Shown piece after piece: positions 52,523 through 62,074 of a stretch of 64,000 nucleotides of DNA. Both the position numbers and the translations under genes were made by a program. Every line of letters begins with the position of its first letter. Within the stretch, counting starts at the first letter, position 1. The notes under the pieces were generated by a model. The model was not told the DNA's origin. It saw only the letters and a list, made by a program, of their open reading frames with translations, and did no database searches. Source of the DNA: Reinekea marinisedimentorum (GTDB lineage Bacteria > Pseudomonadota > Gammaproteobacteria > Pseudomonadales > Natronospirillaceae); NCBI RefSeq assembly GCF_004341165.1, contig NZ_SLZR01000001.1, forward strand, positions 1 to 64,000. Direction: 5' to 3'.

Positions 52523-53446
52523 TCAGTCAGGCGACTCAAGGTACAGCTGATCACGCCCGTTTTTCTTTGCGGCGTACAGTGCCATATCTGCTTTCCTGAT
52601 CAGCTCTAGCTCGGTATCACCGACCTTCGGAATCATGCTGGCCATACCAATGCTGGCGGTCAGCGTGGTGGAAATTTTTGAGTCGGAATTTTCGATTGCC
52701 AACTCGCGAATCTCGGCCAGCAGGGTTTCCATCATCGTCGCGATATCCGGCAGCTCCGAGCCGCTGTAAACCAGCGCGAACTCTTCGCCGCCATAGCGGG
52801 CACAGATATCGTTCGGCCGGTTGGCATAATGACTGAGCAGCTCCCCGATTCGCTGCAGGCACTGATCACCCAACTGATGGCCGTAGCGGTCGTTGATCTG
52901 CTTAAAGAAATCGAGATCCATAATGGCCAGTGTCACCGGCGCTTTCAGCCGCTGGCAGCGACGCCATTCTGCGTTCAGGAACTCGTTAAAGTAGCGGCGG
53001 TTCGCCAGACCGGTCAGGCCATCGTTCCGCGATAGCTCAATGGCCGTTTCTTCGGCCAGTTTGCGCTCGGTAATATTCAGGTGAGAGATGATAAACAGGG
53101 GTTCGCCGGGCAGAGACAGCGTGCTGACCCGCATCAAAAACCAGCGTTTTTCGTGTGGGCTGTGGCAAGGGTATTCAAAATAAAACTCATCCTGCTGCCG
53201 GGTGATAACGGCGCGGATACCCGCTGCGGCGTTCACACCAAAGCTGTCGCCACGCTGCGCGGCACTGTCGCATTCCGCCAGATAATTCACACCCTGCCAG
53301 CTTTTTGCCACCGCACAGGCATTACTCTGCCCGAACTGCATCCAGCTGCGGTTCACGTACTGGATGACGCCCCGGCGGTCGATAACGACCAAGTGCTCGG
53401 ACAATGAGTCTAAAATAGAAGCCAGCAAGGCTAATGAGGGCTGCAT
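52523..53446 (-). CDS. PAS-GGDEF diguanylate cyclase
   Basis: A 307-aa cytoplasmic cyclase predicted to make cyclic-di-GMP. Residues 10-130 form a PAS domain (VIDRRGVIQYVNRSWMQFG) with a PAC-like end (LFIISHLNITERKLAEE), followed by GGDEF. The active site is GGEEF (intact) and the I-site RPND is present. Linker and DGLTGLANRRYF are typical. It is monocistronic. Confidence 0.93.
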   Translation of the reverse strand: MQPSLALLASILDSLSEHLVVIDRRGVIQYVNRSWMQFGQSNACAVAKSWQGVNYLAECDSAAQRGDSFGVNAAAGIRAVITRQQDEFYFEYPCHSPHEKRWFLMRVSTLSLPGEPLFIISHLNITERKLAEETAIELSRNDGLTGLANRRYFNEFLNAEWRRCQRLKAPVTLAIMDLDFFKQINDRYGHQLGDQCLQRIGELLSHYANRPNDICARYGGEEFALVYSGSELPDIATMMETLLAEIRELAIENSDSKISTTLTASIGMASMIPKVGDTELELIRKADMALYAAKKNGRDQLYLESPD

Positions 53447-53614
53447 GCAAGTTCTCTTGTTTCTGGCATAGTCTCATAGTAAGCAACCCATTGGCTCTTT
53501 GTTAGCTTTGGCGTGAATATAAGACCTATTAATGAGCAGCAGTATAGTCAGAATTAAAACAGCAGCTGTTACAGTCAGTATTTTCCACGCAATACTCTCT
53601 ACAACGGGCAAACT

Positions 53615-54151
53615 ATGAAATTCACCCTGATCCCTGCCAGCTTTCTGATGCTGGCACTTTCTTCCCTGGCCTCTGCTGACGAGGTTGAAATTACCCTGAA
53701 ACATAATCTCGATGGTTATCTGAGCGGCTACTGCCTGGACATTAAAGGCGGTGGCCCGGATGTTGACCCGGCCAACGGCCTGCAATCGCACACCTGCTAC
53801 AGCTACCGCGGCGATTTAGGTACCGACCAGATCTTTGAAACCGATAAGTTCGCTGATAATCAGCTGTACATGCCCGAGTTTGATGTTTGCGCGACCCTTA
53901 CCGGTATTGAATCCGGTGCAACGCTGTCGCTGGCTGCGTGCGATGGCTCAGCCGAACAAAGCATTCAGTTCAGCGAAACCGGCACCCTGAGCCCCACAGC
54001 GGATACCAGTCTGTGTTTAACGGCTGGGCTGGCCACCGATCAGGGCCGCGGTGGTACATCTGAGCATCAGATTAAATCACTGACGCTGCTTGCCTGCAGT
54101 GACGACCGTGCCATTTTCCAGCAGTGGCGCACCCGTACACAGGCAGATTGA
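53615..54151 (+). CDS. Exported ricin-B-like lectin protein
   Basis: A 178-aa secreted protein. The signal peptide (PASFLMLALSSLASADE) is followed by a beta-trefoil-like pattern: GYCLDIKGGG, FDVCATLTGIESGATLSLAACD, LCLTAGLATDQGRGG and the QxW-type end AIFQQWRTR. Six or more Cys form probable pairs within repeats. It may bind a carbohydrate at the cell surface. A terminator follows. The start ATG sits after ACGGGCAA, a weak ribosome-binding site. Confidence 0.75.
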   Translation: MKFTLIPASFLMLALSSLASADEVEITLKHNLDGYLSGYCLDIKGGGPDVDPANGLQSHTCYSYRGDLGTDQIFETDKFADNQLYMPEFDVCATLTGIESGATLSLAACDGSAEQSIQFSETGTLSPTADTSLCLTAGLATDQGRGGTSEHQIKSLTLLACSDDRAIFQQWRTRTQAD

Positions 54152-54176
54152 TTGTTTAAACGCGGAGTTTAAAACC

Positions 54177-54210
54177 AGCCGGCGATGGTGATGCTCAACC
54201 GGCTTTTTTA
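54177..54210 (+). terminator. Terminator of the lectin-like gene
   Basis: AGCCGG and CCGGCT pair around a 16-nt loop with partial inner pairing, then six T. It lies 25 nt past the stop codon and just before the convergent ubiF end. Confidence 0.75.
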
Positions 54211-54218
54211 GTAAAGCC

Positions 54219-55373
54219 TTATAGGCCAATGGCGTATGTGAGCACCTTACGCTTCAGCGGTTCCAGTCGGTCGGCCGTTTTCAGCGCGGCATTCCTGGCC
54301 AGCTTCAGCGGTAGCAGGTCATTGCTGAAACCAAAATAGAACAGATCCATTCCCGCCTGCATCAGACGGTTATCGCTCATACGCTTGCGCTGGTATGTTT
54401 TCAGGGCTTTAGCCAGCGGCTCATCTTTGCTCAGCACATGCAGCAGGGCTTGCACATCTTTAAAGCCGAGGTTCACGCCCTGCCCGGCGAGCGGGTTAAT
54501 GGTATGGGCCGCATCACCGATCACCACACAGTGGTCACTGATGTAGCTTTTGGCGTGCCGGCGGGTCAGCGGAAAGCTCGCCCGGCTGATCACCCGGATG
54601 CCACCCAGCTCCTCGGGGAAGTGCTGCACGATTTGCTGCTGCAGTTCCGCCAGCGGCAATCGCATAAGCTGCTGTATGGTTCTGGGCGAGTCGTACCAGA
54701 CCAGCGAGGCCTGATTTCCGGGCAATGGCAGGAACGAACGCGGACCACTTGGGGTAAACCACTGCCAGGTGATGTCCTGCTGGGGCTGTTCTGTTTCAAC
54801 GTTTACCAGCATGCAGTGATGGTTATAGTCAAAGCTGGTTAAGCCAATGCCGGCCAGTTTTCTGACCCGTGAATTCGCACCATCGGCGCCGACCACCAGT
54901 GCGGCGCGCAGTTGCTCGCCGGTGGTCAGCTGCAATTCATTGTCGCGCTCATGAAACGTGATCGACTCAATGCCGGACGGACAGAAGCAGCTTAGGTTTT
55001 CGTACTGCGAAAACTGCTGCCAGAGCCCCAGTTGAATCAGCCGGTTTTCAACAATAAAGCCCAGCTCATCAATACCGAGAGATTCTGCCGAAAAACGGAT
55101 GCGTGAGCCCTGCTGCTCCCAGGTTTCCAGCCGCCGGAACGGTGCCAGGCGCATGCCTTCAATGGCATCCCAGGCGCCGAGTTGCTGCAGCAGCCTTACC
55201 GAGGCACAGGAAATGGCCGAGACCCGGTTATCCATGGGCTGATCCGCCGCGAAGGGCTTGGGTTCCGTCGCTTCCACCAGCGCGACCCTTTTACCCTGTT
55301 GGGCAAGGCCCAGTGCGGTTGCCGCACCCACCATACCACCACCGACCACCGCGACATCGAAGCGTTGTTTCAT
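54219..55373 (-). CDS. ubiF: 2-octaprenyl-3-methyl-6-methoxy-1,4-benzoquinol hydroxylase
   Basis: A 384-aa FAD monooxygenase of ubiquinone synthesis. The FAD motif is VAVVGGGMVGAATALGLAQ. The C-terminal FAD-binding motif is GDAAHTINPLAGQGVNLGF. Several stretches follow E. coli UbiF closely (RRLETWE, SLVWYDSP, FPLTRRHA, MDLFYFGFSNDLLPLKLARN and the LKRKVLTYAIGL end), which favours UbiF over UbiH or UbiI. It acts at the inner membrane face with the Ubi complex. Its usual neighbours (ubiH, pepP) are absent here. Confidence 0.85.
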   Translation of the reverse strand: MKQRFDVAVVGGGMVGAATALGLAQQGKRVALVEATEPKPFAADQPMDNRVSAISCASVRLLQQLGAWDAIEGMRLAPFRRLETWEQQGSRIRFSAESLGIDELGFIVENRLIQLGLWQQFSQYENLSCFCPSGIESITFHERDNELQLTTGEQLRAALVVGADGANSRVRKLAGIGLTSFDYNHHCMLVNVETEQPQQDITWQWFTPSGPRSFLPLPGNQASLVWYDSPRTIQQLMRLPLAELQQQIVQHFPEELGGIRVISRASFPLTRRHAKSYISDHCVVIGDAAHTINPLAGQGVNLGFKDVQALLHVLSKDEPLAKALKTYQRKRMSDNRLMQAGMDLFYFGFSNDLLPLKLARNAALKTADRLEPLKRKVLTYAIGL

Positions 55374-55479
55374 TCTTTATTCCTGTCGAGTTTTACGGCT
55401 AAGTGTAATGCATTCCGAAGAGAGATGGCGGTCAGGGTGCAGAGCCGCACCCTGACCGTTATTGGCGTGAGGAGAATCC

Positions 55480-57621
55480 TTACAGCCGGGTATAGCGATA
55501 CAGCTCTTTGCCATCGCCATTAAACATCACGCATTCAAAGCCCTGCTCTGAATAGCTGGTGACCACGCAGTTGTATTCGCTGAAGTCATCTTGCGTATAT
55601 TCGGCATCGACCAGCCATTCGGACGCGCATTCGTCACGCGTATAGGCTTCGGTTTCCTGAAAGCTTAAACGCATGCCATCGAGCTGCCAGTTGTAGTTCA
55701 GCTTGTTGTAGGCACATTCGTCGCCATCGAACCGGTAATCGTAGTTGCCAGTGGTCTGCGCAATCTCTTCGTGACCGAAGGTGACCCAACCGCAGCCATC
55801 TTCCTGAACCTCAACCAGATAAGAGCCCACCGGGTTGAACGGTGCCTGTTCGCTTACAGCCATGCTCATGTTGATGCTGTAATCCATTTCGTAGCCGTTT
55901 TCAGTAAAGGCATCGCTGATTGTGGCCTCGCCATCAATCGACGCATAGGTATGCTTGATCAGATAGGCTTCTGCACACATCGAGGCATCGGTGTAGTCAC
56001 CGGCAAATGCACTCAGGTCAACCTTATCGGCCGCTTCACCCAGCTTGGTGTAGTTGAACGAGGCAGACGTCATACCGTTGCTGTTCAGTGGCTGCTTCGC
56101 TTCATCGCTGAAAGCAGCGGCCGATTTTTCACCGGTAAACAGGCCAATGTAATTGCCGGCGACCGAGGCTTTTAGATCGATCAGCAGAGGAAGCGGCAGC
56201 TGCAGGCTTACGGTTTTGCCTTCTTCCAGTTCCATCAGGCCTTCAATCGGCGCGAACATTTTAACCATGTTGACCAGGGCCATCGGGTTTTCTGCAGCCA
56301 CCGTCACCAGCAGATCAAAACTGGTATCGTAAATGGAGCTGCCCGGGGTAATGTCGTACAAACCTAAGCCCATGCCCTGCACACCATTGAGAGTAGCGGT
56401 GCCCATCAGGCCCTGGCGGATCTTGCCATCCAGCAGCACCTGCTGAATGTCACTGAGGAAGGCACATTCGTAGCGCGTTTCAGTGGCCTTGTTGAGCAGC
56501 GAACCCAGCGCGGTAGAAAGCTTGCTGCCGTTAAAGCCAAAGCCCATGGCGGCAATTTTATCCGCTGCGTTCAGCACGTAAGCGCTTTGATGGCCATTCA
56601 GCGAAATTAGATCCTGTACAACATCGGCACGCGTCAGCTCGGTGATAAACTTCACATCGGCGCTGTAGTTGTTTTCAGCCAGGTTCATGTTTTCTGTACC
56701 AAAGACCATACGCGGCACCGAACTCAGCAGCGCTTTGGTTTCCTGGCGGCACTGCTCGGTAAAGGTCTGATCGTAATCACTCATATCCTCTTCACCGAGC
56801 AGGTTTTTAAAATCCATTCCGGCGGTGGAGGCCTCCATTTCCAGCAGCGCATTGCCAAACTCAACCATGCTGATAAAGCCGCTGTTGTTTCTGAAGCCGT
56901 ACACCTCGTTCAGTGTCTTCATGGTCTTGGCGGCGGCCAGTGATGAGGCTTCTGCGCTGATGCCCAGCACACTGGCTTTGCGCTCTGCGCTCAAGGTACT
57001 GTTGATAAGTGCCAACGTCGCCAGATTATCGTTCACGGTATAGGCCAGCTGCAGGCTGCCGGCCTGGTCATCCACTTCGGTCAGTGGCCAGATGGTCACC
57101 GCCTGACCGGCAATGGTTTCAGTGCTCGGCTCACCGCCCACCTTTTCGCTGGTAGCGTTCACCTCGGCGCTGAGCTTTTCACCACTGTCGGACACTGCCA
57201 CTTGCAGTACCGGGTAGATGCCATCGAAATAAAACGCCGTGGCCATATCCGCAGCCAGGCCATAGGTTTCAATAGCCGCGTCACTGCCCTGGCCGATGTT
57301 CTCGATATGCTGAATCAGCACGGTACGGATGTTTTCCGCCAGCGCTTCATCATCGCTGTCTGCAAAGCCGGATGCCATTATTTCACCCATGGCCAGTTCC
57401 AGCTGAATCAGTGTTTCAGTCGAGTTGAAGAATTGCAGCTGCTGGCCTTCAGGCAAGCGGTTTTCCACATACAGAATGGTATCTGCCGGCACCTGAGCCT
57501 GAATAAGCTCCAGCATGTTTACCTCTGCCTGTTTTTCCGTACAGGAAGCCATCAATACCGTACCGGCAAGCAAAGCCGGAGCAGCAAACAGACCAAAGGG
57601 TTGAGCCTTGAGTTTTAGCAT
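55480..57621 (-). CDS. Large lipoprotein, unknown function
   Basis: A 713-aa predicted lipoprotein (signal LFAAPALLAGTVLMASC, Cys27). The main body, to about residue 580, alternates helix and strand and begins with AQVPADTILYVENRLPEGQQ; it recalls DUF3352-type lipoproteins, but this is not certain. The last 110 residues form a Cys-containing beta module (GSYLVEVQEDGCGWVTFGHE, then DGDECAYNKLNYNWQLDGM) that looks lipocalin- or META-like. Acidic overall. It is transcribed alone. No operon partner gives a role. Confidence 0.7.
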   Translation of the reverse strand: MLKLKAQPFGLFAAPALLAGTVLMASCTEKQAEVNMLELIQAQVPADTILYVENRLPEGQQLQFFNSTETLIQLELAMGEIMASGFADSDDEALAENIRTVLIQHIENIGQGSDAAIETYGLAADMATAFYFDGIYPVLQVAVSDSGEKLSAEVNATSEKVGGEPSTETIAGQAVTIWPLTEVDDQAGSLQLAYTVNDNLATLALINSTLSAERKASVLGISAEASSLAAAKTMKTLNEVYGFRNNSGFISMVEFGNALLEMEASTAGMDFKNLLGEEDMSDYDQTFTEQCRQETKALLSSVPRMVFGTENMNLAENNYSADVKFITELTRADVVQDLISLNGHQSAYVLNAADKIAAMGFGFNGSKLSTALGSLLNKATETRYECAFLSDIQQVLLDGKIRQGLMGTATLNGVQGMGLGLYDITPGSSIYDTSFDLLVTVAAENPMALVNMVKMFAPIEGLMELEEGKTVSLQLPLPLLIDLKASVAGNYIGLFTGEKSAAAFSDEAKQPLNSNGMTSASFNYTKLGEAADKVDLSAFAGDYTDASMCAEAYLIKHTYASIDGEATISDAFTENGYEMDYSINMSMAVSEQAPFNPVGSYLVEVQEDGCGWVTFGHEEIAQTTGNYDYRFDGDECAYNKLNYNWQLDGMRLSFQETEAYTRDECASEWLVDAEYTQDDFSEYNCVVTSYSEQGFECVMFNGDGKELYRYTRL

Positions 57622-57741
57622 CGAAAATCCTTATACACCGGCCCTTAATGTGAGCTTTCAGCACCGCCGGCTATTGATGTTTAGTAGGGTGAAAAACTGT
57701 TAGACGTTTATACCATAGTGCTCATTTCGATTCTGCGACAA

Positions 57742-58611
57742 CTATTGCACTACGCGCAGGATGACAATGCCAGCCAGCGCCGCACTGATGCCGATAATCT
57801 CCACTCGGCGGAAGACATCCTTCAGCACCAGCCGGCTGTAAAGCAGCACGACCATGACGTTCATCGCGGCAATGGCCGAAACCAGCCCGGTCGGCCCGCC
57901 ACTGCTGAAAGCCACCAGCATGGCAGCAACACCGGCGACATTGGTGACACCCACCGCCATACCGCCGAAAAAGGTTTTGCGCTGCGACCAGCACGGGGTT
58001 GAATCGCCAAGGTTGGTTTTGCTTCGGTTGCGCAGCCAGCTTAAGGCAAACAGCAGGCTGCCGGAGCCAAACATCAGTGTCAGCGTGCTGAACATTTCCA
58101 TGTCGAGCCGGGTCGATTGCTTAGCCATCAGGTCGGTGAAGGTAAAGAACGCCGCAGCCAACAACCCCCAGTGCGCGCCCTGCAGGTTGGCAAAGGAGAT
58201 CTCATTGGAATAACGGATCAGCAGTATGCCAGCAAAGATAATGCAGAAGCCGAACAGCTGCGCCGGGTTCAGGGCTTCCCCCCAGGCGAGAAACGCCACC
58301 AGCACCACAAACAGCGGCGGCAGGCCGGAGAGCACACTGACCACCGCCGCCTTGCCGACGGCGAAGCCCTTATACAGCGAGGCATTGGCCGAATACGAAC
58401 CCACCCCCAGGCTAATGCCCACCAGCACCTGCGCCCACGAGCTCCAGCCCTGACCGAGTACAATCATGCCCGCAATGCCGGCAACAAAGCCGGTGCTGAA
58501 CACCCCGCACAGCATCAGGTTGCGGTTCATATTGCGCTGCGACATCCACTGGTACAGCACCGCGCGCGTCCCGAACAGCATCGATGCTGTCAGGGCAAAG
58601 AGAATCCACAT
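57742..58611 (-). CDS. EamA/DMT superfamily transporter
   Basis: A 289-aa permease with ten predicted helices in two five-helix EamA repeats (first around AVVSVLSGLPPLFVVLVAFL, second around LVSAIAAMNVMVVLLYSRLV). Members export metabolites or nucleotide sugars; the substrate is unknown. The start gives MWILFALTASMLFG, a natural first helix. It lies 36 nt after the M32 peptidase gene on the same strand, so a shared transcript is possible. Confidence 0.88.
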   Translation of the reverse strand: MWILFALTASMLFGTRAVLYQWMSQRNMNRNLMLCGVFSTGFVAGIAGMIVLGQGWSSWAQVLVGISLGVGSYSANASLYKGFAVGKAAVVSVLSGLPPLFVVLVAFLAWGEALNPAQLFGFCIIFAGILLIRYSNEISFANLQGAHWGLLAAAFFTFTDLMAKQSTRLDMEMFSTLTLMFGSGSLLFALSWLRNRSKTNLGDSTPCWSQRKTFFGGMAVGVTNVAGVAAMLVAFSSGGPTGLVSAIAAMNVMVVLLYSRLVLKDVFRRVEIIGISAALAGIVILRVVQ

Positions 58612-58647
58612 CAGTTAAACGTCTCCGATTCCGGCAAATTAAACCCT

Positions 58648-60150
58648 TCAGCCCAGATAGCGGCTGCGAATATGATTCAGGAAGAACTGCGAGTTCAGCG
58701 ACTCGCCAGTCGCTTCCGTCAGCAACTGGTGATAACTCAGTGAACGGCCCTTCTGCCAGATGTTCTCGGAAAGCCAGTTGAAGACCGGCTGAAAGTTCAG
58801 CGCCGCAATCTGTTGCTGCACATCCGGTATGGCCTTGTTCATGGCAGCGAACAGCTGTGCCGCCGTCATCGCACCCAGAGTATAGGACGGGAAGTAACCG
58901 ATCGCGCCCGACGGCCAGTGTACGTCCTGCATCGGGCCGTTTTTGTAATCGCCTTCGGTGTTCAAACCCAGATAGCCCTGCATGGCGGCATTCCAGCGCT
59001 CAGGAATATCGCTGACCTTCGCGTTGCCGAGAATCAAATCGCGCTCCAGCTCGTAGCGCAGAATGACATGTAGCGGGTAAGTCACTTCATCGGCGTACAC
59101 ACGGATCAGTCCCGGTTCCACCTTATTCACCAGCTTCAGAATGTTGTCGGCGGCGAATACCGGCTGCGGCGACAGGTGCTGTTCCAACATCGGCACCAGC
59201 GCCTCAACAAACGCCTGCGAGTGGCCAAGCTGCATTTCAAAGAACAGGCTCTGGCTTTCGTGCACGGTCATGCCCATGCTGTTGCCCACCGGCTTATAGC
59301 GCCATTCTTTGGGCAGGTTCATTTCGTAGCTGGCGTGGCCGGTTTCGTGAATCACCGCCATCAACCCGTTGATGACATTGGCTTCATCGTAGCGGGTGGT
59401 GATGCGGGAATCGTCCGGCACGCCACCGCTGAACGGGTGCGCGGCTTCATCCAGGCGACCACCGTTGAAATCGTAACCCAGCACCGCCATCAGCGCCTTT
59501 GCCAGTGGCTTCTGCTGTTCAGCGCTGATCGGCTGGCTTTGCATCAGCGCCGGTGTTGCTGTGTTCTGTTTTTCCAGTACCTGTTGCAGCAGGCCGGGCA
59601 ATTCGCTTTTCAGCTCTCTGAACACCGGGTCGATGGTGCGCATGCGCGAACCCGGATCGAAGGTATCGAGCAGCGCATCGTATGGGTTGTCGTAGCCATT
59701 TTCTGCGCCGAGCTTTTCATACAGGGCCTGTGCCTTGGTGCGAGTAATGTCGAATACTTTCTGCAGCATGGGCTCAAAGCTCTGCCAGTCGTTTTCTGCG
59801 CGCAGGGTTCGCCAGGCATGTTCGCATTCGTTCAGCGTCATCGCTTCCTGCTCAATCAGCTCGGTCGGCAGAGCACTGGCGCGTTGCCAGGTGGTTTTCA
59901 TTTCATGGAAGTTAGCCTGCTGCCACGGCTCAAGATTACTCAGCGCCTGCCCGGCTGCCGCGAACGAATCCGCCAGCTGCGGTGCCTGTAAAATTTCTGC
60001 TCTCATCACCGCCAGCTCGGCCAGCGCTTTGCCTCGGGCTTCATTGCCCTTGGCCGGCATCATCACCTGCTGATCCCAGCCTAGAATGGCGTTGGCATGT
60101 TCCAGTTGGGCAAGGCGATAAAAGGTTTCTTCCAGAGAGGCGTAACTCAT
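58648..60150 (-). CDS. Carboxypeptidase M32 (thermostable carboxypeptidase type)
   Basis: A 500-aa zinc metallocarboxypeptidase. The metal motif is VIHETGHASYE (HExxH), with further M32 motifs DEVTYPLHVILRYELE, GVPDDSRITTRYDE and HESQSLFFEM. The length is normal for the family. It removes C-terminal amino acids from peptides, probably in the cytoplasm, as no signal is present. Divergent from modF, 71 nt away. Confidence 0.93.
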   Translation of the reverse strand: MSYASLEETFYRLAQLEHANAILGWDQQVMMPAKGNEARGKALAELAVMRAEILQAPQLADSFAAAGQALSNLEPWQQANFHEMKTTWQRASALPTELIEQEAMTLNECEHAWRTLRAENDWQSFEPMLQKVFDITRTKAQALYEKLGAENGYDNPYDALLDTFDPGSRMRTIDPVFRELKSELPGLLQQVLEKQNTATPALMQSQPISAEQQKPLAKALMAVLGYDFNGGRLDEAAHPFSGGVPDDSRITTRYDEANVINGLMAVIHETGHASYEMNLPKEWRYKPVGNSMGMTVHESQSLFFEMQLGHSQAFVEALVPMLEQHLSPQPVFAADNILKLVNKVEPGLIRVYADEVTYPLHVILRYELERDLILGNAKVSDIPERWNAAMQGYLGLNTEGDYKNGPMQDVHWPSGAIGYFPSYTLGAMTAAQLFAAMNKAIPDVQQQIAALNFQPVFNWLSENIWQKGRSLSYHQLLTEATGESLNSQFFLNHIRSRYLG

Positions 60151-60221
60151 GTTCAGGGCTCCCGCTTGAGGTCATGGGTAAAAATGGCGAGTATAAAGGT
60201 ACAACTGCATCAAGACGAATT

Positions 60222-61682
60222 ATGAAGCTAATCAACCTGAATCTGCGCCTGAACAAACAGACCATCCTCAATAACATCAACTGGCACATTCAGCCCGGCG
60301 AATGCTGGGCGCTATTGGGCACCAATGCCAGCGGAAAAACCTCGCTGGCGCAAATCATCAGCGGAGAACTGGCGCCAAGCAGCGGCGAAATAGCCGGGCG
60401 GCCGGTGCAGGTGGCCTGGGTTTCGCTGGAGGCTCAGCAGCACATTTACGAGCGCGAACTGTACCGCGACGATACCGACTTCATGGATCAGCTCGATGCC
60501 GGTACCACCGTCAAGGAACTCATGTGTGAAACAGCCCCCTGGTCTGACCGGCACCAGCAACTAGCGGCAGCACTGCAGCTAACGCCCCTGCTCGATCGCG
60601 GTTATCGCCTGCTGAGCAGTGGTGAAGGCCGCAAGCTGATGCTGGCCAATGCCCTGCTGAGCGAACCGGAGCTATTAATTCTGGATGAACCTTTCGAGGG
60701 TTTGGATGCGGCCAGCCGCAATGAACTGCACCAGGTCATCAACCAGCTGATCGCCAATGGCCAATGGCTGCTGTTAATGGTGAACCAGCAGGATGACATC
60801 TGCAGCGGCTTCAGCCAGCTGGCCCTGCTCGATAAAGGCGAACTGCGCTTCACCGGCGCCATGCCGAATGATCTCGCCGAGCAATGGCAGCACCTGCTAA
60901 CGCTGCGCAACAAGCCCATGCCGTTACCCGCGCGCCAGTCTCAGTTTCAACTGGACGACTGGCCGGAAAACAAACCGCTGGTTCATATCGAGAACGGCTT
61001 TGTGCAATACGATGACACTTACCAGTTTCAGGGCCTCAACTGGCAGCTGCTGCCCGGCGTACACAGCCAAATTTCCGGGCCAAACGGCTGCGGCAAATCG
61101 ACCCTGCTCGGGCTAATCACCGGCGACCACCCACAGTGCTATCGCAACCGCATGCAGGTTTTTGGCTATCAGCGCGGCCAGGGCGAAAGCATCTGGCAAA
61201 TTAAAAAACACCTGGGCTATGTTTCCGGCAACCTGCACCGCGACTACCGCGTTGCCGGTAATGCATTAACCGCGGTGGTCTCCGGGCTAACCGACTCCAT
61301 TGGCGTGTATAAGGCTATCGGCGAGAGTGAAAAACAACTGGCGCTGAGCTGGCTGGCGTTGATTGGCCTGCGTGAAAAATGGAACACCCCATTCCGGCAG
61401 CTATCTATGGGCGAGCAGCGGCTGGTACTGATGGCCCGAGCACTCATCAAGCAACCGCCACTGCTGATACTGGATGAACCCACGCAGGGGCTGGACGACT
61501 TTAACCGCTACTACGTACTCAACACGGTTGAGCGCATTATCGCGAACGGCCCTACGACGCTGCTGTTTGTTTCTCACCGGCAGGATGAAAGCCTGAAGAT
61601 TATTAACCACAAGCTGCTATTCACGGAAAGCAAGGCGCCGGAGGTGTTATTCGATATTCAAACCACGCAGCCAAACGCGTAA
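60222..61682 (+). CDS. modF: Dual ATP-binding cassette protein ModF
   Basis: A 486-aa soluble protein with two ABC ATPase domains. Domain 1: Walker A GTNASGKTSL, signature LSSGEGRK, Walker B LLILDEPFEGLD. Domain 2: Walker A GPNGCGKSTLL, signature LSMGEQR, Walker B LLILDEPTQGLD. Length and the MKLINLNLRLN N-terminus fit ModF/PhrA, linked to molybdate in E. coli, where it sits beside modE and modABC. None of those genes is present here, so the assignment is by sequence only. The ATG at 60222 fits the family; the frame is open much further upstream across the peptidase start but should not be used. Confidence 0.82.
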   Translation: MKLINLNLRLNKQTILNNINWHIQPGECWALLGTNASGKTSLAQIISGELAPSSGEIAGRPVQVAWVSLEAQQHIYERELYRDDTDFMDQLDAGTTVKELMCETAPWSDRHQQLAAALQLTPLLDRGYRLLSSGEGRKLMLANALLSEPELLILDEPFEGLDAASRNELHQVINQLIANGQWLLLMVNQQDDICSGFSQLALLDKGELRFTGAMPNDLAEQWQHLLTLRNKPMPLPARQSQFQLDDWPENKPLVHIENGFVQYDDTYQFQGLNWQLLPGVHSQISGPNGCGKSTLLGLITGDHPQCYRNRMQVFGYQRGQGESIWQIKKHLGYVSGNLHRDYRVAGNALTAVVSGLTDSIGVYKAIGESEKQLALSWLALIGLREKWNTPFRQLSMGEQRLVLMARALIKQPPLLILDEPTQGLDDFNRYYVLNTVERIIANGPTTLLFVSHRQDESLKIINHKLLFTESKAPEVLFDIQTTQPNA

Positions 61683-61698
61683 AGGAAACGCTTATGAG

Positions 61699-61716
61699 GC
61701 CACCGATGGGTGGCCC
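61699..61716. repeat. 18-bp palindrome flanking E3 (left)
   Basis: GGCCACC-GATG-GGTGGCC lies 16 nt after the modF stop codon. It has no T-run. A nearly identical palindrome lies on the other side of E3 (61878-61897). Confidence 0.75.
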
Positions 61717-61750
61717 CAGACTGCCGACAAAGTCACCACAGTCGTCAAGG

Positions 61751-61855
61751 CGACGAAAAGGTAGCTCCTAAATAGACGTCGAAAACATGGATGTTTTCGT
61801 CGAGCGTATCAGGACGATACTTGCAGCGGTCTATTTAGGAGCTACCTTTTCGTCG
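61751..61855. repeat. Giant inverted repeat element E3 (27-bp perfect arms)
   Basis: Arms 61751-61777 and 61829-61855 are exact reverse complements. The 51-nt core has a mini-hairpin GAAAACATGGATGTTTTC, the GAGCG spacer, a second hairpin GTATC-AGGAC-GATAC and CTTGCAGCG. The order and short motifs (ACATGGATGT, GAGCG, CTTG-AGCG) match E1 and E2, but the arms are unrelated. Confidence 0.9.
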
Positions 61856-61877
61856 ACGGGGTTTATCCACAACCTAG

Positions 61878-61897
61878 GGCCACCAATCGGTGGCCCT
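61878..61897. repeat. 20-bp palindrome flanking E3 (right)
   Basis: GGGCCACC-AATC-GGTGGCCC is a perfect palindrome with an 8-bp stem. Its partner at 61699-61716 differs mainly in the loop. The pair brackets E3 at about 22-34 bp. Confidence 0.75.
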
Positions 61898-62074
61898 ACC
61901 ACAATACTCATGTTTTTATTCCAAACTAGAACACCATTTCACATACAAGCTTCATCCAACCTCAACAAAACTGACACACGCCACCCTTAGCCTGCCTTCG
62001 ACAGAAGTGCCATTCACCATTCGAAATATTTGTCATACAATTCGCGCGCTGATTGAATTATTAAGGAAAAAATC

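Noticed and set aside
59176-59991. 271-aa ORF antisense to the M32 peptidase
   Set aside because: It is fully covered by the well-supported peptidase and is rich in His, Arg and Gln as expected for a reverse-frame shadow.
59982-60221. 80-residue N-terminal extension of ModF
   Set aside because: It overlaps the divergent peptidase start and carries no domain; the ATG at 60222 gives the family N-terminus.
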